Shown here in pieces: positions 6,891 to 13,722 of a stretch of DNA of 14,635 nucleotides. The notes under the pieces were generated by a model. That model searched no databases. It was not told the DNA's origin and saw nothing but the letters and a program-made list of their open reading frames with translations. The position numbers and the translations under genes are program-made. Source of the DNA: Acidobacteriaceae bacterium. GTDB lineage: Bacteria; Acidobacteriota; Terriglobia; Terriglobales; SbA1. The DNA lies in NCBI GenBank assembly GCA_003136335.1, contig PLEA01000633.1, positions 11,064 to 25,698 of the forward strand, written 5' to 3'. Position 1 is the first letter of the stretch, and each line of letters starts with the position of its first letter.

Positions 6891-8117
6891 CTAAAGCAGC
6901 ATGCCGGCAATTGAGGCCGACATCAGGTTGGCCATCGTCCCGGCAAGCATCGCGCGCACGCCAAGCCGCGCAAGTTCGCCTCTCTTGTTTGGCGCGAGCG
7001 CACCAATGCCGCCGATCTGGATTCCGATCGAACTGAGATTCGCGAAGCCGCACAGCGCAAAAGTTGCAATGGTGACCGAGCGCGGATCAAGCGAAGCTTT
7101 CTGTGCTCCCAGCATGGAGAATGCGACCAGTTCGTTTATCACCATGCGAGTGCCCAGCAGGTTGCCGACGATGCGACAGTCGTGCTTGGGAATGCCAATG
7201 ACCCAGGCTATGGGCGCGAAGATGACTCCAAAGATTTGTTCCAGGCTCTCTGGAAACCAGGCTACGTGATTGTGGATGCCGCCGAAGATTCCATTGACGA
7301 GCGCAATCAGTGCGAGAAATGAAATCAGCATTGCGGCGATATTGAGCGCGAGATGCAAACCATCCGTCGTGCCGCGTGAAATTGCGCCGAGCAGGTTCTC
7401 TTCCTTCTCCGTTTTCTCTTCGTCCTCGCTCATGACGACTCGTCCGGCGGTTCGCGCTTGCTCAGTTTCCGGCACAAGCATCTTCGCCATCAGGAGCGTT
7501 CCTGGCGCTGTCATAATGACCGCGCTCAGCAGGTGTTTCGGGTCAATGCCGAACGCGATGTAGGCGGCCATAATTCCGCCGGAAACGTGCGCCATGCCGC
7601 TGGTCATCACGGTCATCAGTTCCGAGCGGGTCAAGTCCGGCAGAAATGGGCGGATCGTCAGCGGCGCTTCGGTTTGTCCCATAAAAATGCTGGCCGCGAC
7701 ATTTAACGATTCGGCGCCACTCGCCCCCATCACGCGCGTCATGACCCAGGCAAAAATTTTGATAATGATTTGCATTATCCCGAAGTGATAGAGCACAGCG
7801 AAGAAAGCGGCAATGAAGATGACTGTGGGCAACACTCCAAAGGCGAAGTATCCAAGTTGCGATCCCGGCTTGGCCAGGTCGCCAAAGACGAAGTGGGAGC
7901 CAGCGTAAGCGTAACCGAGCAGCTTGGTGACGCCGTCGCCCGCTTTTTGAAATACAATCCGCCCGGCGTCGATTCGCAACACGAAAATCGCGAACACGAA
8001 CTGCAAGCCCAGACCCCACGCGACAGTTTTCAAACGAATGGCGCGACGATTCGTTGAAAAGATGTAAGCGAAACCGAGCATGGTCAACAGACCAAGAATT
8101 CCCGTGAATCGTCCCAT
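6891..8117 (-). CDS. nupC: NupC-type concentrative nucleoside transporter (CNT family)
   Basis: A 408-residue inner-membrane cation-coupled symporter importing nucleosides. The substrate-site motifs are present: GQTEAPL with Gln148, Thr149 and Glu150, the NELVAF segment with Asn328 and Glu329, and CGFANLSSIGIQIGG with Phe358, Asn360 and Ser363. These correspond in order and approximate position to the uridine-binding residues of the Vibrio cholerae CNT structure. A charged cytoplasmic stretch (about 216-248) separates the two halves, as is common in bacterial CNTs. The ATG follows the TGA of the phosphorylase gene with no bases between (TGAATG), and GGGGAGA lies about nine bases upstream, so the two genes are translationally coupled. 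As the last gene of the cdd-deoA-nupC operon it supplies (deoxy)cytidine, (deoxy)uridine or thymidine to the two enzymes encoded before it. Confidence 0.93.
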   Translation of the reverse strand: MGRFTGILGLLTMLGFAYIFSTNRRAIRLKTVAWGLGLQFVFAIFVLRIDAGRIVFQKAGDGVTKLLGYAYAGSHFVFGDLAKPGSQLGYFAFGVLPTVIFIAAFFAVLYHFGIMQIIIKIFAWVMTRVMGASGAESLNVAASIFMGQTEAPLTIRPFLPDLTRSELMTVMTSGMAHVSGGIMAAYIAFGIDPKHLLSAVIMTAPGTLLMAKMLVPETEQARTAGRVVMSEDEEKTEKEENLLGAISRGTTDGLHLALNIAAMLISFLALIALVNGIFGGIHNHVAWFPESLEQIFGVIFAPIAWVIGIPKHDCRIVGNLLGTRMVINELVAFSMLGAQKASLDPRSVTIATFALCGFANLSSIGIQIGGIGALAPNKRGELARLGVRAMLAGTMANLMSASIAGMLL

Positions 8118-9473
8118 TCAGTGTTTCTCCCCGGACGTTCCGATGACTCTATGGATGAGAGGCCTTTTCATCGACGGCGCTGCATCAGCTATTTTGCAGC
8201 TCGCTTCAATCAATTGCCTGGCCCGCACCGCTTGCGCGTCCGCATTGTAGTGAATCGTCGCGAGAGGTTCCCCGGCGGCAACGCGATCCCCAACTTTCTT
8301 GTGCAGCACAACTCCGACCGCAGGATCGACGGAATCTTCCTTGCGCTCGCGCCCGCCACCGAGAATCACGCAGGCCGTGCCAATCTGCTCACACTGCATG
8401 GATGCGAGATACCCGGACTTTGCACTTGGAACCGGCATGGTGTGCTGCGCTTGCGGCAGGCGTTTGGCATCGTCGATGACCCGCGCATCCCCGCCTTGTA
8501 GTTCCACCATCTGCCGGAATTTGTCCAATGCCTTGCCCGAAGAAATCAGTTTGGCGCTCTGTTGTTTCCCTTCCGCAACCGTGCTGGAAACACTTCCCAG
8601 ATGCAACATCCATCCCGCCAATTCCAGGCAGACCTCCCGCAAATCTTCCGGGCCGCCGGCGCGCAAGACTTCTATGACCTCGATCACTTCCAGGGCGTTG
8701 CCGATCTTGTTTCCCAAAGGCTGATCCATATCCGTGATCAGCGCAACTACCTTTTTTCCCATCCGCTCTCCGGTTTCAACCATGAGTTCGGCGAGAAAGG
8801 CTGCATCCTTCTCGCTCTTCATGAAGGCACCAGATCCGGTCTTCACATCGAGCACCAGCGCGTCGATGCCTTCCGCCAGTTTCTTGCTCATAATCGACGC
8901 GCAAATTAAATATGGGCTTTCGACAGTGCCGGTTACGTCGCGCAGCGCGTACAGCTTGCGATCCGCCGGTACAATCTCTGCCGTCTGCCCAATCATGGCG
9001 CAGCCGCAGACTTCGAGCACGCGCCGAAATTCTGCCACGGGAAGATTTACCTTGAAGCCGGGAATGGCCTCCAGTTTGTCGAGCGTTCCGCCAGTGTGTC
9101 CCAGGCCGCGCCCGCTGATCATGGGAACCGCAATGCCCGCGGCCGCGGCCAGGGGAGCCAGCACCAGAGAAGTTTTGTCGCCGACGCCGCCCGTGGAGTG
9201 CTTATCGACTTTCTTGGCCGGCAACGAAGAAAGATCGAGCACTTCGCCCGAGTGCAGCATCGCGTCCGTGAGCGCTGCCGTCTCTGGGCGCGTCATACCC
9301 TTCAGCACCACCGCCATCAGCCATGCCGAGACTTGATAGTCGGGAATGTCCCCCTTGGTGTAGGCGTTCACCAGTCCTTCGATCTCCCCCCGCGATAGCT
9401 CAACGCCGTCCCGCTTTTTGCGGATTACATCAATCGCACGAAACGTTTGCGGCAGAGAGGTCTTCTGGATCAC
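8118..9473 (-). CDS. deoA: Thymidine / pyrimidine-nucleoside phosphorylase
   Basis: A 451-residue cytoplasmic phosphorylase (normally a homodimer) that converts thymidine, deoxyuridine and possibly uridine plus phosphate to the base and (deoxy)ribose-1-phosphate. The phosphate loop KHSTGGVGDKTS (91-102) and the family signature SGRGLGHTGGTLDKLE (120-135) are complete. The pyrimidine-site residues Arg178 (YALRDV), Ser193 and Lys197 (CASIMSKK) sit seven residues after the E. coli DeoA equivalents. The C-terminal alpha/beta domain is full length. The wording of the phosphate loop (GDKTSLVLAP) resembles animal thymidine phosphorylase more than E. coli DeoA. Whether it accepts ribonucleosides (Pdp-like) cannot be told. 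The start is GTG, overlapping the cdd stop as GTGA; a GGAAGG lies 12 bases upstream, a long spacing that makes coupled re-initiation likely. It is the second gene of cdd-deoA-nupC. Confidence 0.94.
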   Translation of the reverse strand: MIQKTSLPQTFRAIDVIRKKRDGVELSRGEIEGLVNAYTKGDIPDYQVSAWLMAVVLKGMTRPETAALTDAMLHSGEVLDLSSLPAKKVDKHSTGGVGDKTSLVLAPLAAAAGIAVPMISGRGLGHTGGTLDKLEAIPGFKVNLPVAEFRRVLEVCGCAMIGQTAEIVPADRKLYALRDVTGTVESPYLICASIMSKKLAEGIDALVLDVKTGSGAFMKSEKDAAFLAELMVETGERMGKKVVALITDMDQPLGNKIGNALEVIEVIEVLRAGGPEDLREVCLELAGWMLHLGSVSSTVAEGKQQSAKLISSGKALDKFRQMVELQGGDARVIDDAKRLPQAQHTMPVPSAKSGYLASMQCEQIGTACVILGGGRERKEDSVDPAVGVVLHKKVGDRVAAGEPLATIHYNADAQAVRARQLIEASCKIADAAPSMKRPLIHRVIGTSGEKH

Positions 9474-9949
9474 TGGAGGCGGAATCCTTCCGGAAGAAGT
9501 TCGGTGATGTGCGCCTGCTTCGGGCCGGCGGCGCCCTGAAAAAAAATGGTCGCGTCGGGGCCGAACTCATAAATCACCTGGCGGCAGGCCCCGCAAGGCG
9601 AACACGCGACACCATGATCGTTGGCAACGGCTACAGCTTGAATCTCAATCTTCGGACCCAATTGAGCGACTGCGGAGAAAATTGCGGTTCGTTCCGCGCA
9701 ATTAGTCATGCCATAGGAAGCGTTCTCCACATTGCAACCAGAAAAGATTTTGCCGTTCGTCAGCAGGATCGCCGCACCCACATGAAACTTCGAGTAGGGA
9801 GCGTGCGCATTCTTCATCACTTTAACGGCCGCCTGCTCCAGCTTTTTCCGCAGGTTGGCAGACACTGTCTTCTTGCGCATAGAGGAAATGAAATGCACCG
9901 GGAAGTGCAGCGTGCGGTCGCCCGCTGCAATCGCCGAATCGTGCGTCAT
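9470..9949 (-). CDS. cdd: Cytidine deaminase (homotetrameric type)
   Basis: A 159-residue cytosolic zinc enzyme that deaminates cytidine and deoxycytidine to uridine and deoxyuridine. APYSKFHVGAA (50-60) and GCNVENASYG (71-80) form the substrate side. The zinc site is complete: Cys84 with the proton-shuttling Glu86 in CAERTA, and Cys119 and Cys122 in SPCGACRQV. The short single-domain length and three-cysteine site indicate the tetrameric class rather than the larger dimeric E. coli class. I chose ATG 9949 because GAGGG lies seven bases upstream; the longer frame to 10075 adds arginine-rich non-family sequence. The N-terminal 25-30 residues are longer than in many homologues, and an internal ATG at 9880 is an alternative but lacks a Shine-Dalgarno. 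First gene of the operon; its stop overlaps the phosphorylase start. Confidence 0.94.
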   Translation of the reverse strand: MTHDSAIAAGDRTLHFPVHFISSMRKKTVSANLRKKLEQAAVKVMKNAHAPYSKFHVGAAILLTNGKIFSGCNVENASYGMTNCAERTAIFSAVAQLGPKIEIQAVAVANDHGVACSPCGACRQVIYEFGPDATIFFQGAAGPKQAHITELLPEGFRLQ

Positions 9950-10140
9950 TGTAAACCCTCGCTGATAATTCCGATCTTTATCTTGCCGCCTATTCTTACC
10001 ACCTGCCCAACAGAATACAACTCGAGACAATCGAATTCGCGCTGCAAGATAGCCTGCCGTACAATTGCATCTCACGGATTTCGGCCGTGTTCAGGGCTTA
10101 CGGGCTTGTAATGTATAGAAACGATACAAGGTGAGTTGCA
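9950..10140. promoter_or_regulatory. Divergent control region between the cdd operon and deoC
   Basis: This 191-base noncoding gap must drive both the cdd-deoA-nupC operon (leftward) and deoC with its followers (rightward). On the rightward side a TATAGA (10114-10119) is a plausible -10 without a convincing -35. On the leftward side several AT-rich hexamers exist, including a TTGTAT read on the minus strand near 10015, but none stands out. The main structure is the inverted repeat listed separately. Confidence 0.5.
10105..10130. promoter_or_regulatory. Candidate operator: nested inverted repeats over the deoC promoter/RBS
   Basis: TGTAT (10112-10116) and ATACA (10124-10128) form a perfect inverted repeat with a 7-base centre, 17 bp in all. 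It is nested with an outer pair CTTGTA (10105-10110) and TACAAG (10125-10130). The element covers the best -10 candidate and runs into the AAGGTGAG ribosome binding site (10128-10135), so a bound repressor would block transcription. The size and symmetry fit a dimeric helix-turn-helix regulator; which family binds it is unknown and no regulator is encoded in the window. Confidence 0.45.
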
Positions 10141-11178
10141 ATGTCGGTCGATCATGAGTATTCCGAAATCGCACGCAAGTCGGCAGGGCAGGCCGCCTCG
10201 AACACGATTGCCACACTCGCCGGACGTTCGCTTCTCCCAAACATCGGCATCCCTCTCGATTTGAATTGGCTGCAGGGAGTTCGGATCAACACAAGCTCTG
10301 TGGAACGCCGCGCCCAGACGCAAGTGGCCCGCCGTACGGTAAAGAGAGAATGGCAGGCCGCGTGGCTTCTGCGCGCGATTTCCTGCATGGACCTGACCAC
10401 GCTCTCCGGCGATGACACCGAGGAGCGCGTGCGGCGATTGTGCGCGAAGGCGCGACAGCCCATTCAGCACGATCTGGTACAGAAACTAGGGATCGAGGAA
10501 CTCGGCGTCAAGGTGGGCGCCGTGTGCGTCTATCATACCTTCATTGAGACCGCGCTGAATGCCTTGGAGGGAAGCGGGATTCACGTTGCGGCAGTCTCCA
10601 CAGGATTTCCCGCGGGTCTATCGCCGTTCGCCGAGCGTGCCGCGGAAATTCGCCGTTCGGTAGAAGCGGGGGCGCATGAAATCGATGTCGTGATCACGCG
10701 TGCCCATGTTTTCGGCGGACGCTGGCAGGCGCTCTACGATGAGGTCGCGGCTTTCAAGCAGGCCTGTGGTGCAGCGCATATGAAGGTTATCCTGGGCACG
10801 GGCGACCTGCTGACGTTTCGCAATGTGGCGCGCGCCAGCTTCGTCGCCATGATGGCAGGTGCCGACTTCATTAAGACTTCTACCGGTAAAGAGCCGACGA
10901 ATGCAACGCTACCTGTGAGCCTGGTGATGGTTCGCGCCATCCGCGAATATGCTCAGCAAACTGGAATGGCGGTTGGATTCAAGCCCGCCGGGGGTATCCG
11001 CACCGCAAAGCAGTCGATCGACTGGCTGGCCATGATAAAAGAGGAACTCGGCCTGTCGTGGATGCGTGCAGAACTCTTCCGTTTCGGAGTGAGCGGTTTG
11101 CTGGGAGACATCGAGCGCCAATTGGAGCATCATGCAACCGGGCGCTACTCAGCCGAGTATCGCCATCCGATTGCATAG
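10141..11178 (+). CDS. deoC: Deoxyribose-phosphate aldolase, long (animal-like) type
   Basis: A 345-residue class I aldolase that splits 2-deoxyribose-5-phosphate into glyceraldehyde-3-phosphate and acetaldehyde. The Schiff-base lysine is Lys245 (FIKTSTGK), the second lysine is Lys281 (GFKPAGGIRT) and the catalytic aspartate is Asp182 (EIDVVI). The protein is clearly longer than the E. coli enzyme (about 260 residues) and shares with human DERA the segments RRTVKREWQAAWLL (64-77), DLTTLSGDDT (84-93), MAGADFIKTSTGKEPTNAT and DIERQLEHHATGRY near the C-terminus. The start is supported by AAGGTGAG five bases upstream of the ATG. It lies 44 bases upstream of the ALDH16-type gene on the same strand, an arrangement that would place an aldehyde-oxidising enzyme next to the source of acetaldehyde. 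It diverges from the cdd-deoA-nupC operon, which would feed it deoxyribose-1-phosphate through an unseen phosphopentomutase. Confidence 0.94.
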   Translation: MSVDHEYSEIARKSAGQAASNTIATLAGRSLLPNIGIPLDLNWLQGVRINTSSVERRAQTQVARRTVKREWQAAWLLRAISCMDLTTLSGDDTEERVRRLCAKARQPIQHDLVQKLGIEELGVKVGAVCVYHTFIETALNALEGSGIHVAAVSTGFPAGLSPFAERAAEIRRSVEAGAHEIDVVITRAHVFGGRWQALYDEVAAFKQACGAAHMKVILGTGDLLTFRNVARASFVAMMAGADFIKTSTGKEPTNATLPVSLVMVRAIREYAQQTGMAVGFKPAGGIRTAKQSIDWLAMIKEELGLSWMRAELFRFGVSGLLGDIERQLEHHATGRYSAEYRHPIA

Positions 11179-11222
11179 CGGGCAGCCGAACGTGATCGAA
11201 TGAGAACAGTGAGCCGAGACCA

Positions 11223-13607
11223 ATGAGCATTGCCGAAAAGTTTGTCACCATGGAGTACGGACCTGCCCCCGAAGATCCCAAAGAGGCGGTGGCATGGCTG
11301 GAGTGCCACGGGCGGCGCTTTGGACTGTTCATCGGCGGAGCGTGGCGGCCGCCAGCGGCCGGAGAATATTTCGATACGGTCGATCCCTCGAATGGCGAGA
11401 AGTTAGCTGCGGTCGGTCAGGGTAGCGGTGCGGACATCGAGGCTGCCATCCGCGCTGCGCGTGCCGCCTCTCCAAAATGGCGCGCTCTGACTGCGCATGC
11501 CCGCGCGCGTTATCTATACGCACTGGCGCGGCTCGTGCAAAAACACTCGCGGCTTCTCGCGGTTCTCGAAACCATGGACAACGGGAAGCCCATCCGGGAG
11601 AGCCGCGACATCGATATTCCGCTGGTCGCGCGGCATTTCTACTACCACGCGGGCTGGGCGCAATTGCTCGAACACGAGTTCCCCGGCTACGAACCTTGTG
11701 GCGTCGTGGGTCAGATCATTCCGTGGAATTTTCCCCTTCTCATGCTAGCGTGGAAGATCGCGCCGGCGCTGGCGACAGGAAACACGGTGGTTTTGAAGCC
11801 CGCCGAGTTTACTCCGCTCACAGCGCTCGCGTTCGCTGAACTATGCCAGGAAGCGGGATTGCCAGCCGGAGTCGTCAACATCGTGACTGGAGATGGCTCA
11901 ACCGGCGAGGCGCTGGTGAAGCACCCCAACGTCGACAAGATTGCATTCACGGGATCGACGGAAGTCGGACGCGCGATTCGCAGCGCGACTGCCGCAAGCC
12001 ACAAACGACTCTCACTCGAACTCGGGGGCAAGTCTCCGTTCATCATCTTCGAAGATGCTGACCTGGACAGCGCGGTTGAAGGACTGGTCGACGGAATCTG
12101 GTTCAATCAAGGGCAAGTGTGCTGCGCGGGGTCGCGCTTGCTGATGCAAGAAAGCATTGCGGAAACGTTAATGTCCAAGATTCGCGAACGCATGAGCAGC
12201 TTGCGCATCGGCCCGCCGCTCGACAAGGCGATTGACATCGGCGCGATCGTCGCGCGCGTGCAACTGGACCACATCGAGCGCATGGTGGCACAGGGCGTCG
12301 CGGAAGGGGCAACCTGCTGGCAACCGCAAGTTGTGCTGCCCTCACGAGGCTTCTATTTTCCGCCGACGCTTCTGAGCAATGTGCATCCCACGTCGATCGT
12401 CGCTCAGCAGGAAATCTTCGGTCCGGTTCTCGCGGCGATGACTTTCCGCACCCCGAAGGAAGCCGTTGAGTTGGCCAACAACACGGTCTACGGTTTGGCG
12501 TCGTGCGTGTGGAGCGAGAACATTAACCTAGCGTTGCATGTGGCAGCGCAACTCAAGGCCGGTGTCGTATGGGTAAATTGCACCAATCTGTTCGACGCGG
12601 CCTGCGGCTTTGGTGGATACCGCGAGAGCGGATATGGCCGAGAGGGCGGCAGAGAAGGCTTGCTCGAATACATGGAACCCGCGTGGTTCACGCACGCGCC
12701 AAAACTGCTGGCCTCTAATGCTCCTGCGGCTGCACAAGTAGAAGAAAGGCCCGACGCCAGTACGCCGGCCATCGACCGCACCGTCAAGCTCTATATCGGC
12801 GGGAAGCAGGCACGTCCCGACTCCGGCTACAGCATGGAAGTGCGCTCGCCCGATGGCCGCTTGCTGGGCGAAGCTCCTCTGGGCAATCGCAAAGATATTC
12901 GCAACGCTGTGGAAGCGGCTCGCAAGGCTGAAGCATGGGCAAAGGCTACGGCGCACAATCGTGCGCAGATTCTGTATTACTGCGCGGAGAACCTCGCCCA
13001 GCGCCGTAGTGAGATCGCAAATCGACTTGCGGCGGCCGTCGGAGAGAAGCAAGCCGAGGCTGAAGTCGAACTTGGAATCGAACGCATTTTTTCGTATGCA
13101 GCGTGGGCCGACAAGTTCGACGGCGCCGTCCACAATCCACCGTTCCGCAATATCGCAATTGCGATGAACGAGGCGATTGGAACTGTTGGAGTGATCTGCC
13201 CCACCGAGGCTCCCCTGCTGGGTTTCCTGTCACTCGTGCTGCCGCTGCTCGCCGCCGGCAACACGGTAACTGCCGTTCCGTCGGAGAGATATCCTCTTAT
13301 CACTGGCGACCTCTACCAGCTTTTCGACACCAGTGATTTGCCCGGAGGAGCGCTGAATATCGTGACGGGCTACGCCTCGCAGCTCCTGAAAACACTTGCG
13401 GAACACGACGACCTCGACGGAATTTGGTGTTACGGAGACGAAGCTACCGCTGCGGCCGCGAAGGCGATGTCCACCGGAAACTTGAAGCAGGTCTGGACGA
13501 ACGAGGGCCGCGCCATCGACTGGTTCAACCCGAAGCAGGCGGAAGGCCGCTGGTTCCTGGAGCACGCCACCCAGGTAAAAAATATCTGGGTTCCGTACGG
13601 CGAATAA
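11223..13607 (+). CDS. Double-domain aldehyde dehydrogenase, ALDH16 type
   Basis: A 794-residue fusion of two aldehyde-dehydrogenase units. Domain 1 (about 30-490) is a complete NAD(P)-dependent [13 protein letters not shown] with Asn169, [15 protein letters not shown] (242-249), LELGGKSP with general base Glu266, and FNQGQVCCAG with catalytic Cys300. A linker rich in Ala, Pro and Glu (about 495-518) leads to domain 2 (about 520-794), which starts again with KLYIGGKQA and retains a nucleotide-fold-like part (GVICPTEAPLLGF, LAAGNTV) but has no Glu/Cys catalytic loop and ends before that half. This architecture is that of ALDH16; bacterial members keep the domain-1 cysteine whereas the human one does not. 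The ATG at 11223 has only a weak Shine-Dalgarno; Met10 (11250) is possible. Position behind deoC suggests oxidation of acetaldehyde or another small aldehyde; the substrate is not proven. Confidence 0.9.
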   Translation: MSIAEKFVTMEYGPAPEDPKEAVAWLECHGRRFGLFIGGAWRPPAAGEYFDTVDPSNGEKLAAVGQGSGADIEAAIRAARAASPKWRALTAHARARYLYALARLVQKHSRLLAVLETMDNGKPIRESRDIDIPLVARHFYYHAGWAQLLEHEFPGYEPCGVVGQIIPWNFPLLMLAWKIAPALATGNTVVLKPAEFTPLTALAFAELCQEAGLPAGVVNIVTGDGSTGEALVKHPNVDKIAFTGSTEVGRAIRSATAASHKRLSLELGGKSPFIIFEDADLDSAVEGLVDGIWFNQGQVCCAGSRLLMQESIAETLMSKIRERMSSLRIGPPLDKAIDIGAIVARVQLDHIERMVAQGVAEGATCWQPQVVLPSRGFYFPPTLLSNVHPTSIVAQQEIFGPVLAAMTFRTPKEAVELANNTVYGLASCVWSENINLALHVAAQLKAGVVWVNCTNLFDAACGFGGYRESGYGREGGREGLLEYMEPAWFTHAPKLLASNAPAAAQVEERPDASTPAIDRTVKLYIGGKQARPDSGYSMEVRSPDGRLLGEAPLGNRKDIRNAVEAARKAEAWAKATAHNRAQILYYCAENLAQRRSEIANRLAAAVGEKQAEAEVELGIERIFSYAAWADKFDGAVHNPPFRNIAIAMNEAIGTVGVICPTEAPLLGFLSLVLPLLAAGNTVTAVPSERYPLITGDLYQLFDTSDLPGGALNIVTGYASQLLKTLAEHDDLDGIWCYGDEATAAAAKAMSTGNLKQVWTNEGRAIDWFNPKQAEGRWFLEHATQVKNIWVPYGE

Positions 13608-13610
13608 TCC

Positions 13611-13629
13611 GTGATCCGTGTTGGATCGC
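13611..13629 (+). terminator. Hairpin after the ALDH16 gene, possible terminator
   Basis: GATCC (13613-13617) and GGATC (13623-13627) pair around a 5-base loop, extended by a G-T wobble and one G-C pair to a seven-step stem, starting three bases after the stop codon. No run of T follows directly, so it is a weak intrinsic terminator at best. It abuts the candidate -35 of the next gene. Confidence 0.3.
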
Positions 13630-13631
13630 CG

Positions 13632-13660
13632 TTGCATTTGTCGCGGCCCGGCGCTAGCAT
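13632..13660 (+). promoter_or_regulatory. Candidate promoter for the downstream aldehyde dehydrogenase
   Basis: TTGCAT (13632-13637) and TAGCAT (13655-13660) are exactly 17 bases apart and lie 62 bases before the ATG. The -10 hexamer and spacing are the same as in the candidate promoter before the dihydropyrimidinase. The -35 is weak (three of six), so this is a suggestion. Confidence 0.35.
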
Positions 13661-13722
13661 AGCTGGGTCCGCTTCGCCCCTTCATTCTCGCTTGCACGTT
13701 TCTGTTTAACCAAGGAGGTCGT

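Noticed and set aside
13098..13607. Frameshift or truncation explaining the short second ALDH domain
   Set aside because: The frame is clean and the C-terminal unit length and lack of a catalytic loop match the known ALDH16 architecture.
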